Shown here: positions 55,140 to 64,000 of the stretch, in pieces
Numbering within the stretch: position 1 is the first letter of the stretch
Layout: every line of letters begins with the position of its first letter
Assembly: GCF_036850765.1 (NCBI RefSeq)
Contig: NC_089494.1
Coordinates: 60,692,309-60,756,308 of the forward strand
From: Saccopteryx bilineata
Lineage: Eukaryota; Chordata; Mammalia; Chiroptera; Emballonuridae
Length of the DNA stretch: 64,000 nucleotides
Direction of reading: 5' to 3'
The notes under the pieces: model-generated
Databases searched by the model: none
Seen by the model: only the letters and a program-made list of their open reading frames with translations
Told to the model about the DNA's origin: nothing
Program-made: the position numbers and the translations under genes

Positions 55140-55204
55140 AAATTTATTATCTGTTCTATCTGCTTCATTTTTTAGTCTCACAAAAAGTTAAAATGGCTCT
55201 TTTT

Positions 55205-55375
55205 ATTCCCACAACAACCCTTTTGTAATGGTACTAAGATTACCACTATGCAGGTGGGAAAACTGAGGCAACTTGCTGGAGGTCCCATTGTTCTGTTGGG
55301 ACAGGATTTGAATCCGTAAAGTCTGACTTCATGGCCTGTGCATACAGCTACTGCTCTATAGTGTTAATCGCTGCT
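55205..55375 (-). repeat. MIR SINE, reverse
   Basis: 'cacaacaacccttttgtaatggtactaagattaccac', 'caggtgggaaaactgaggcaacttgc', 'ggatttgaatccgtaaagtctgacttcatggcc' and 'gctactgctcta' follow reverse MIR closely. Confidence 0.9.
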
Positions 55376-55459
55376 CTTTGGTGATTATATATAGCTACTC
55401 TATGGTAAGTTACGCATTTACTAAGCACAGTAAATAGGGTGCCAATTTATAGTGCAGTA

Positions 55460-56058
55460 TAGTAGTCCCCCCTTACCCATGGCTTCATTTACTTGTGGTC
55501 AAACTTTGGTGTAAAAATATCAAATGGAAAATTCCAGAAATAAACAATTCATAAATTTTAGATTGCCTGCCCTTTTGGATAGTGTGTAAAATTTCACGAT
55601 TCCTGGTCTGCCTGCTGGGTAAATGAATTATCCCATCCCTTTCAGCATATTCACGCTGAGGTATTCACTCCCTACCTGCAGTCTCTTAGCAGCCATCTTG
55701 ATTACCAGATTGCCTGTGGGCGTATCGCAGTGTCTGTGTTCAAGTAGCCCTCATAGTAGCCTTATGCCACTCACCTCACTTCCTCTCATCTCTTCAACAT
55801 TGTATCATCTCACATCATTTTAGGAAGAAGGCGGGTGAGGATAGTACAATAAGATATTTTGATAGAGATCACTTTCACATAACTATGGTAGATTGTTATA
55901 ATTGTTCTGATTTATTATTAGTGTGCTAATCTGTGCCTAAATTTATAAATTAAACTTTATCATATATATGTATAAGAAAAAACATAGTATTTATAAACTG
56001 CGTGTTCAGTCATCTACTGATCTTGGGATGTATGCCCTGTGGATTAGGGGGACTACTG
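55460..56058 (+). mobile_element. Tigger-like TcMar DNA transposon, non-autonomous
   Basis: Ends 'tagtagtccccccttaccc' and 'gggggactactg' are inverted repeats of the Tigger/MER2 type with TA at each outer side (55,458-55,459 and 56,059-56,060). Inner landmarks include 'aatggaaaattccagaaataaacaattcataaattt', 'gtgttcaagtagccc' and 'attaaactttatca'. At 599 bp the transposase gene is missing. Confidence 0.87.
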
Positions 56059-56084
56059 TACAGAAAATGGGGGATTAATTCTAA

Positions 56085-56300
56085 TTGTTGGTGAGGGATT
56101 CAGGAAAGGCTTCTTGGAAAAAGCAGGCATTAGAAGTAACCCTCTGAGGAAGCAGAGGCAGAGATTGTGCAAACACAGGCAGGAAAGTGTGTGAGTGCTC
56201 AGACAATGTCTCAGAGCATGCTGTGCTTGGTGAGACCCAAGGCTGGCAAAGCAGATTTGAGATATTCTGTGGAGCTGTTAGGTTAGATTTGCTTCTTACT
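56085..56300 (-). repeat. L2 fragment, reverse
   Basis: 'gaaaggcttcttggaaaaagcaggcattagaagtaaccctctgagg' and 'agagattgtgcaaacacaggcaggaaagtg' match the reverse L2 body. Diverged. Confidence 0.5.
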
Positions 56301-56714
56301 TATTCTTATTCCACTCAACCAATCAATAGTTTTATTCTAATACTAATGTGAGCAGAGTGGAAGGTTGAAAAACTGGAATCTTTAGTCACTGGCATTCAGG
56401 AATTCATACTCCAGTAGTCACTCATGGTTACTTTAAAATATTATTTATTAACTCTTGATTTCATAAGGGATAAAATCCAAATGAACAAAAAACTGTAAAT
56501 AAAAAATAAGTCTCCCACCCACTTCTGACCACCAGCAACCTACCTCCTCTTTCCAGAGGCAATATTATTATTCAATTAGTGAAAACCTTTCCTGTCTCTT
56601 CCTTTTTTCTTCTGCCACATCACAGGGTCATATGAATAGTGTCATTGTAACCTTCTCAGTCCCATTAATTCACCAAGGTTCAGTTTGCACTGTGGTTATA
56701 CAAAATGTATCCAG

Positions 56715-56900
56715 GATTCTCCTCAACAAACATTCACTCAACACATATTCACTCAACAAACATTACTGGATGCCCTACTATGTGCTGCCTATTGAATGCC
56801 TATACAGAAGATAGGATAGCAGCAAGAGATAACACTTGCCCTTAGGGATCACACAGCATAATAAGGTAAACTACCAAAAAGTAATTATTATAATACACTA
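56715..56900 (-). repeat. L2-type fragment, reverse
   Basis: 'attcactcaacaaacattactggatgccctactatgtgctgcc' and 'agagataacacttgcccttagggatcacacagc' correspond to the reverse of the L2 3' end. Confidence 0.6.
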
Positions 56901-58689
56901 TGGGAAATGTTGTAATAGTAATAAATGTAGGGCTTTATGAGGATAAGTGGGCTCTAAAGCCCAAATTCTTTCTAGTCCCCACTGCCTCTGGGCAAAGAAG
57001 GATGCTGAGCCACTAAAACCCTAGGCTAATGTCCTAGTTAAGACGAATTATATCCTTCCAAACTCACTGTGGTTTTTCTTTTGCATAATTTGAGTCAAAT
57101 CATTCCTCCTTGTCACAGTCTCTTTCACATCTAGACATTTTTAGATGGGTATTTTCTTGTTATTTTATTATTAATTACTAATGATTAATTATTTATTTCA
57201 GTTTATTTATTTTACTTCTAAAGTAAGTACTCTTGTAGTAGAGTTTTGGATTTTAGACAACTGGCAGAAACTGAGAATTTCAAGTTTTGGTGCTCCTGGC
57301 ATGTGCTCCTGAGCACTGCCATGTTCTGTTAATTCTTGTGTGGTCCCAAAGAAATGTCAATAGTTTATGAATATTCACAAGAGTCCAGGTTGCTGTAACT
57401 CCTTTTACAAAAAGTAATGCATGATGTAGTGTATAATAGTTTTTATTCTTTTGAGACAGTTTTTCCTAAACTGTGTTCCAAGGACACATTCCATAAGCTG
57501 TTAACAAATATATTCAAAAAAAGGATTTTGTGGGTCAGTAAGTTGAGATATGAAGAAATAAATGGGCTTCTTCACTCCACCAATTCTCAGAGCCTTTAAT
57601 ATGCCAATGTACATTGTGAATTTCTGAATATGGTATCTTGAGACAGAGAGAACATCGTGTGCTGTGTTTCTCAAACCTATTTGACAATGAAAACTAGTTT
57701 TCTTTGGTTGGTTGTTTTTTAGAAGTAATCTACTGTCATCTTGGGCCATTCTGTTTTATTAAACGACTGATAGTCATTTAATAAATAGGTTTTGCATGTG
57801 AAATGCTCCCCAAAATGACTCTCCATCAGAAGAGCAATGCTCTTGAAAGTGTGTGTGTGTTTGTATATATAGTTTACAAACCACATTTGTGTAACTAAAG
57901 GAGGAACTTATTTTTGTACATTGATGAAACATTCTGGATTAGTTTCTGAAACTCTTTATTGCATCCTAGTGAGGCCTTGAATATGCATAACAGTGGTTTT
58001 CACCAAGGAAGATCCCCTTTGATTCTGGGGCTAGTCTTCTCCCATTGGATTCCTCTCTCACCTTTTCCAGCCTTTGCTTTTGTTGGCACTCTCCTTTTCC
58101 CTCTTCTCCAGCTGCTCCCTCTCTGTAGGGAGATGTGGACAACAGACATTGACAATGAAGATGGCAAACCAGACAGATTGGGGAAAAACTGGCAGAGAGC
58201 ACAGAGATGGCTATGGGAGTTAAGACTGAAGGTAGGGTGACCACAGGCCTCTAGCAGTTATCTTTAACATGCCTCAACTCATTGTTTCTCCTTGTGGTCA
58301 GATGAGGTATCCTGTGGCATGCAAATCACATATACCCAGGCATCAGGAATGTTCCTGAATTGCAGGGGAGGATTTGGAAATAAAGAGGAACATTATCTTT
58401 GTAGCTCTTCAATGAGGACAATTTTGAAAGTTTCTAGAAAAGTTCCAGCTAGACAAGCTTTTCCTTCTTGTTATCACTTTCCCTACCATTGAATTCTGTG
58501 CATCTATTGTTTTAATCTGTGTTCCTAGAAAGAATGAAGCTATAGTTGACCTCTTCCTGTAGACATTTTTACTGCATTGCTGAGAATGATGACAAAGGAT
58601 ATGATGGAAATAAGAAAGCTCAGAAGCTAGCCAGTAAGTGAGTAGAACACAAGAAGCTGCAGCCAGAGGTGAGCAGGACTCAACAGAAA
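56901..58689. other. Unique non-coding DNA, nothing recognised
   Basis: No family recognised over 1.8 kb, apart from a short (GT)n near 57,848-57,862. Open frames up to 113 codons have no domains. Confidence 0.4.
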
Positions 58690-59090
58690 GCAGTTCTGAG
58701 GGTGCATTAGTTATGACTATATTCAATGTGAGTGACACAAAGCCTAACATAACAGTGGTTTTACAAGATAGAATTTTATTTCTCTCTCATCTAGAAGTTT
58801 GGGTTGGTAGACTGGAGTTTATATGATGTTCCACATGCCTTATATCTTTGCTACTTAGAGATATGGCCTTGACTTCACGCTCCAAAAAGTTAGTATCTGC
58901 ATTGTAGGCAAGAGCATGAAGAAAGGAATGGGGGTTAGGGCACAATGTGCTATTATTTCAGGAAGGTTTCTAGAATGACTGTATAGCATTCTGCTTATAT
59001 CCCATTGGCGATGACTGTTATTGGCTAATACCTAGCTGTAGGAGAATCAGAGAAATCAGTGTTTAACCAAGACAGTCATTTGTCCAGTCA
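58690..59090 (-). repeat. Mammalian LTR-like repeat, family unresolved
   Basis: 'cctaacataacagtggttttacaagatagaattttatttctctctcatctag' and 'gcttatatcccattggcgatgactg' resemble 31,600-31,930 and, in reverse, 19,440-19,775. Confidence 0.45.
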
Positions 59091-59149
59091 AAATGTGAGC
59101 ACATTTACTGTAGAAGAAGGAGATAATTTATATTGGAGGATGTGGTAGA

Positions 59150-59445
59150 CTGTGTAACTATTCACCAAAATGTCTGGCCCCTCATTTGCCACTGATATCA
59201 AATTTAGCCAGGTGACTTTACTTCAGCCAATGAAAGACACACTAAAGCTTTAAGAGCTAACTGGTAATTGACCATGCTCTCTTTGTGCTCTGTCATTGGA
59301 CTACAACATTCCAGTCAGAAGGTGTTGCATCACACAAGGTTCTGGAGAGAAGATGATAGCAGAGCTGCAGCTGTCCTGGGGCAGACTTAGATGTGAAAAG
59401 AAAATAAATCTGAGATTTGGGGGTCATTTGTTAACTGTGGAATAA
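59150..59445 (+). mobile_element. MaLR-type LTR, diverged
   Basis: 'ggtgactttacttcagccaatgaaagacacac', 'tttaagagctaactggtaattgaccatgctctc' and the end 'aaaataaatctgagatttgggggtcatttgttaactgtggaataacc' give a typical MaLR LTR 3' half with AATAAA at 59,402-59,407. No viral genes are adjacent. Confidence 0.6.
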
Positions 59446-59640
59446 CCAACCCAGTGGTTTCAAAGTACAGCCCTCTGACCCTCACTATCAGCATTGCCTG
59501 AGAACTTGTTAGAAATGCACATTTTCAGCCCCATCATAGATCTACTGAATTACAAACTCTGGGACAGGGCCCAGCAACCTGTGGTTTAACAAGTCCTCCA
59601 GTGGTTTGATTGCATGAGCCACTGTCCTGGTCTGTTTTGA
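59446..59640. mobile_element. MER5A-like hAT-Charlie MITE
   Basis: 'tcactatcagcattgcctgagaacttgttagaaatgcacattttcagcccc', 'atctactgaattacaaactctggg' and 'aacaagtcctccagtggtttg' are a clear MER5A. Confidence 0.85.
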
Positions 59641-59710
59641 CTGACACAGGGTACTAAGTGTCTCTCTCACATATAGGCTTGACTATTGGTACCTATAGGT
59701 TCCTCTATAG

Positions 59711-59914
59711 CAGCGGTTCTCAACCTGTGGGTCGCGACCCCGGCAGGGGTCAAACGACCAAAACACAGGGGTCGCCTAAAGCTATCAGAAATACATATTT
59801 TATTTAAAAATGTATTGTATAATAAATATGTATTTTCCGATGGCTTTAGGCGACCCCTGTGTTTTGGTCCTTCAACCCCCGCCGGGGTCGTGACCCACAG
59901 GTTGAGAACCGCTG
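59711..59914. mobile_element. Palindromic hAT MITE, SPIN-like
   Basis: The ends CAGCGGTTCTCAACC and GGTTGAGAACCGCTG are perfect inverted repeats. The two ~90-bp arms are inverted repeats with only about eight differences around a ~25-bp AT-rich loop, so nearly the whole 204 bp is a hairpin. A perfect 8-bp duplication CTCTATAG flanks it (59,703-59,710 and 59,915-59,922). The end sequence resembles the SPIN group of hAT elements as I recall it. No transposase is encoded. Confidence 0.94.
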
Positions 59915-59922
59915 CTCTATAG

Positions 59923-60729
59923 GTAGAACCAGGGAGCAGGGGCTTCTATCTGTTCCCCCTGAGAGGACAGAGAAAAGAAATGGATCCAGTAACTACAAGT
60001 GTAGAAACAGCATATTCCTGTCATTTGGTGTGACGTTAGCCCCAAGGGAAGAGACTACGACTACAGAAGTTGTTGATCACAGCTCTTCAATCCAGTGAGG
60101 AAATTAGTTATTGCAAAGATTGGACAGTTGACCTCATATCCTTGACGAAGCAGAAATAGAATGATGCCTTAGAAATTGATTTCTCACTTCTTTGACCCTT
60201 GGCACCCAATTTATATAGTTGGGTTGCACACAAGTGACTAAAACAACTTATCTTAAATATTAAAATGAATTGCCCTCCTAATGGTCTATATCTGACTTTT
60301 CCAAGATACTACCTGATGCTGTCTGACTTTTCCTAGATCCCATTTCAAGACAGGTGAAACACCCAAGTTTGTTCCAAGAGATGGCCGACAAAGTATACTT
60401 TGAATTCTCAAATGTGGCTGAGTGTCATATATCCGTATTTCATAGGTAAAGAGGCCTAAGGCTGGCCACAGAAATTCCAGGGTCGCTCTGTAGGGCCAGA
60501 AATGAGCAATGAGCACATCCTCATAGGAAGTCTTTGATGCTCCCTTTTTACCCCCCTGCAGAACTTTGGCATTATCTGAATTGCTTTGATCTGCTGGACA
60601 AAATTCAATGTTCTTTTCTAACAATCCAATGTCTCCACTTCCCTGTATATTATGTCCTTGTGACTCCAGGTTCCATGATTAAATAGATGGAAACTATGAT
60701 GTCTGCGGGTTGGTTGCTCTCTTAAATAT
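59923..60729. other. Unique non-coding DNA, nothing recognised
   Basis: No repeat is recognised; the 112-codon reverse frame at 60,286-60,624 has no domain. Confidence 0.4.
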
Positions 60730-60734
60730 AGGTT

Positions 60735-60855
60735 TCTTTTTTGTTGTTCCTTTTTATTGAATTTATTGGGATGACACAGGTTAATAAAATTATACAGGTT
60801 TCAGGTGTCCAATTCTACAACACAGCGTCTGTACACTGGATCGTGTAGGTTTCAC
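60735..60855 (-). mobile_element. L1 3' end fragment, reverse
   Basis: 'ctttttattgaatttattgggatgacacaggttaataaaattatacaggtttcaggtg' is antisense to a mammalian L1 3' UTR/poly(A) end. It breaks off at about 60,855. Confidence 0.75.
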
Positions 60856-62900
60856 CTCAACACTGCCGATCTACAGGTAGAAACACCTGTGGCACAGGTT
60901 CTAGAAGTCTGTGGGAATAAGTCTTCCCTAGTATCATGAAGGAAGAGGTAGCCAAACTAGGGCAAAGAAGAGCCCAGGACCATGGCAGGTGGCAAAGAAG
61001 TAGCACAGATGTTCCTCCTTCCCTCAGCAACTGACTGTATTTCCTCCTGCTCTGTTTTTGTGAAAAATTCAGGTTTCAAGTAAAATACCAAATAACCCTA
61101 ATGAGGGAGCAATTTAGCTTGAATCAGCAATATTCTACATACATTTGCCTCACAGTGTGAACTGAGCAAACCTCCCATCGTGTGAAGGGACAGGTACCTC
61201 ATTTGCTGCCTTTGGCTGAAGAGTTGCCATATTTAAAAGAACAAACATGATTTTCCTAGGATATAACTTTTAATGTTATATCCTTTTCTCAGACTAACCT
61301 TTTATATTAGTCATTTGGCATTTCCCTCAGAGCCCACGTGGAAACCCCACTGTCTCCATCCTACTGATATGCTGTATAAAATACCACTACACTAGATAAG
61401 CCAAAATTCTGAACTCCATGGAAGCAAACCATCTCCAGGATAGTGGAGGGCCCAGAAGAAATCCTACCTTCCTCCCCTTACTATATATCTGTAAGGAAGA
61501 TCATTTTTAAATGAAAGTCAAGGGGAGCAGAGGACCAGAAGATGTCAAACAAAGACATCATGATGTTGAAAATAGAGATGGGGACGGGTTGTAAGGAGGG
61601 AACACAGACCAGCCTCTCTGCTTCTGAGTCTATGAACTCCCAGCGTCTTTTGTTTAACACTGGTTACTTGACCTTGACAGTGAAATTAGAAAGTCTTATT
61701 TGAGGTTCTTTTATTCCTTGGGAACAAAGAGTATCACTCTGAACTAGAATACAGCAAATAAGACAGGCAAACAGCTTCTTTAAACTTCCTGCCTCAATTT
61801 ATTTCAAGACCGAAAAAAAAAACCTTTGGCTTACTTGGCTTTGTTAACATTAGTCCAGGGAAATTTCTGTGTTCTGGGGCTGATGAGCTGATAACAGAGG
61901 TAAATTCATAGATGAAAGAGATCTCTGGAGCTGCTCTTCACTGAGTGATTTGTTGGAGGACCTACTCAATTGGGTGCAGCTAAATGTAGACAGGGATGCC
62001 CTGCAGCTGGGCTACTGTTCCCACATATCGGAAGTCTTAGCCGAGTGCTGCCTATCTGTCCCTGCCCTTTATTTCTCCAGGTTTTCATATCTAGACCTCT
62101 TCCTTGTCTGCTGGCTACTCACTTTCTAAACACTTTCTCTGGGCATGTCTCAGCTCCTAACCTAGACTGAACAATTGAATTGTAGTGACCTCTTTCACCA
62201 CCATCATTTTCTACAGTTCACAGGATGAATTAAGTAATATATACATATTCTAATGAAAGTAAATAGTTTGCTATTTTATAGTTTTTATATTCACAGTAAA
62301 AATTTTCACAACATTCCCAAATCACAAAGGTAGAGACATATCGAAAGAGTAAAGATCCTCCCTGCCAGCCCAACTCCATCCATGGGCTTTGATGAGTTCT
62401 CATGCCAGGGAGAGGGTGTTAGGCACACTGTCTACAGCACTGACCATACCCAGCAATAGGGTACAACTTCAGTCTAGCCTCCAGGTTACCTGATGACTGA
62501 ATTCTGTTTTCTACAGGAGGAAAGTACATGCTGCCATCAGCAGCTCGGCTGACCAAGCCACCTCTGTTTGCAAGAAGAAAGTGGTGTTTTTGCATTATCT
62601 TTCCCAGCAGATAAGACCACTGTCCTCCACCAACTTCTACCAGATCTTCCCAGCCTGCGGTCCTCGCCGCTGGCTGCTCCTGATGCTGTTCTGGCTCAGA
62701 ACTGAACTGAGATTGCCCTCTTCTTCCTTCAGTGGCTTTCTCTTCTATTTCCTCCCATTTTCTTTGTCTCTCAACTTCATGCCCCTGTCTGTCAGTATGG
62801 TATTTCTCCTCCATTTTTCTTACTATCTTCCTCTCCTTCCAAGAGATTTCCCTCTTATACAGAATGTTATCATTGAGCACAGAACAGTAAACAAGGGAAA
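60856..62900. other. Unique non-coding DNA, nothing recognised
   Basis: No recognised repeat, RNA gene or exon. Both long frames near 62,419-63,057 overlap on opposite strands and the forward one runs into a SINE, so neither is supported. Confidence 0.4.
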
Positions 62901-62930
62901 GTTTATTTTTTTTCCTTTATTATTAATTTT

Positions 62931-63117
62931 CTTTTTAATTTTTTTTATTTATTCATTTTTTAGAAAGGGGGGGAGAGAGAGAGGAGAGAGAGAAGGGGGA
63001 GGAGCAAGAAGCATCAACTCCCATATGTGCCTTGACCAGGCAAGCCCAGGGTTTTGAACCGGCGACCTCAGCATTTCAAGGTCGACGCTTTACCCACTGT
63101 GCCACCACAGGTCAGAC
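62931..63117 (-). mobile_element. Short CCTGACC-type bat SINE
   Basis: Reverse-strand start TCTGACCTGTGGTGGCACAG, then 'gtaaagcgtcgaccttgaa', B-box-like GGTTCAAAACC, 'cacatatgggagttgatgc', (TC)n and A-rich tail. A perfect 13-bp duplication TATTATTAATTTT lies at 62,918-62,930 and 63,118-63,130, inside the L1 tail. Confidence 0.95.
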
Positions 63118-63356
63118 TATTATTAATTTTAATGGGGTAACATTAATTAATTAGGGCACATAGATTCAGAGAAAACATCTCCTGGTTATTTTGACATTGT
63201 TTATGTTGTATACCCATCACGCAAAGTCAAATTGTCTTCCATCACCTTCTATCTGGTTTTCTTTGTGCCCCTTCCCTCTCCCCATCCCCTCTCTCTCATC
63301 GCTTCCCCTCCCCCTGGTAACCACCACACTCTTGTCCATGTCCCTGAATCTCATTT

Positions 63357-64000
63357 TTATGTCCCACCTATGTACAGAATCATATAGTTCTTAGTTTTTT
63401 CTGATTTACTTATTTCACTCAGTATAATGTTATCAAGGTCCATCCATGTTGTTGTAAATAATTCTGTGTCATCATTTCTTATGGCTGAGTAGTATTCCAT
63501 AGTATATATGTACCACATCTTCTTTATCCATTCATCTACTGAAGGGCTTTTTGGTTGTTTCCATGTCTTGGCCACTGTGAACAATATTGCAATAAACATG
63601 GGGCTGCATGTGTCTTTATGTACCAGTGTTTTTAAGTAGAGGGATTGCTGGGTCATATAGTGTTCCATTTTTAATTTTTTGAGGAACCACCATACTTTCT
63701 TCAATAATGGTTGTACTACTTTACATTCCCACCAACAGTGGATGAGGGTTCCTTTTACTCCACAGCCTCTCCAACACTTGTTATTACCTGTCTTGTTAGT
63801 AGTAGCTAATCTAACAGGCGTCAGGTGGTATCTCATTGTAGTTTTGATTTGCATTTTTCTAATAGCTAATGAAGATGAGCATCTTTTCATATATCTGTTG
63901 GCCATTAGTATTTCTTCCTGGGAGAAGTGTCTGTTCATGTCCTCTTTCCATTTTTTTATTGGATTATTTGTTTGTTTGTTGTTGAGTTTTATGAGTTCTT
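63357..64000 (-). pseudogene. ORF2: L1 ORF2 C-terminal part, third copy, partial
   Basis: The reverse frame from 63,938 to 63,357 (193 codons) is the ORF2 end and includes [25 protein letters not shown], the cysteine-rich [18 protein letters not shown] and [13 protein letters not shown], as in copies A and B. About 20 nt are missing near 63,633-63,660, which removes the LLGIYP block and alters the residues around it. The upstream part lies past the window edge. The gene is a fragment of what encodes L1 endonuclease-reverse transcriptase and is presumably non-functional. Confidence 0.9.

Larger units (their letters stand above)
62901..64000 (-). mobile_element. Third L1 (3' part), runs out of the window
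   Basis: From about 62,901 the forward text is the antisense L1 tail. After a SINE insertion it continues 'ttaatggggtaacattaatt', the C-rich tract 63,265-63,316 and the ORF2 end. It parallels copies A and B closely. The 5' side and one target duplication are outside the window. Confidence 0.9.

Noticed and set aside
62419..63057. Two long frames on opposite strands (153 and 158 codons)
   Set aside because: They overlap each other; the forward one enters a SINE; neither has a recognisable domain.

Overview
Organism. The window is nuclear DNA of a mammal, almost certainly a bat. It is AT-rich, has no convincing host protein-coding exon, and is packed with L1 retrotransposons, ancient mammalian repeats (MIR, L2, MLT1/MaLR LTRs, MER5A, Tigger) and at least seventeen tRNA-headed SINEs of bat types. 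The SINE heads (Rhin-1-like, starting GCCCTGGCCGGTTGGCTC, and relatives starting CCTGACCAGGTGGTGG) are ones I associate with horseshoe and leaf-nosed bats (Rhinolophoidea) rather than with Vespertilionidae. The species-level call is inference from remembered repeat families. The window is intergenic or a large intron. Layout. 1-2.9 kb: unique DNA, a MIR, an L2 3' end and a SINE. 3.4-11.2 kb: one old, almost complete forward L1M that has collected an MLT1 LTR and five SINEs. 11.2-17.6 kb: the least repetitive part. 17.6-18.6 kb: a three-layer nest in which a SINE holds both a hAT MITE and another SINE. 18.6-31.9 kb: mainly unique DNA with MIR, L2, MER5A, MLT1, SINEs and simple repeats, including a MER5A/L1/SINE nest at 24.1-25.0 kb. 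31.99-39.84 kb: a full-length reverse-strand L1 (copy A) with a 13-bp target-site duplication, inserted in a MIR that also took a hAT MITE at 40.05-40.40 kb. 41.9-42.6 kb: a short 5'-truncated L1. 44.1-45.5 kb: an L1 with the 5' inversion typical of twin priming. 45.93-53.71 kb: a second full-length reverse L1 (copy B) with a 14-bp duplication. 53.7-62.9 kb: unique DNA with a SINE, MER5A, MIR, a Tigger element, L2, MaLR-type LTRs and a palindromic SPIN-like hAT MITE. 62.9-64 kb: the 3' end of a third reverse-strand L1 that leaves the window. How the parts work together. L1 copies A and B have the parts of a mobilising unit: a long 5' UTR, ORF1 (RNA-binding chaperone), ORF2 (endonuclease plus reverse transcriptase), a G-rich 3' UTR and a poly(A) tail. 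Each is broken by a few small lesions, so neither should be autonomous. The SINEs have no protein of their own; their A-rich tails and 11-18 bp duplications show they moved with L1 machinery. The hAT and Tigger elements are internally deleted and needed a transposase from elsewhere. Most notable: copies A and B share the centre of the 5' UTR but have unrelated distal promoter regions (tandem ~245-bp units in A, a CpG-rich block in B); both have an unusually long spacer between ORF1 and ORF2 with an open ~80-codon frame overlapping the ORF2 start by 10 nt; copy A has what looks like a 22-bp 3' transduction; and the SPIN-like MITE belongs, as I recall, to a group known for horizontal transfer.
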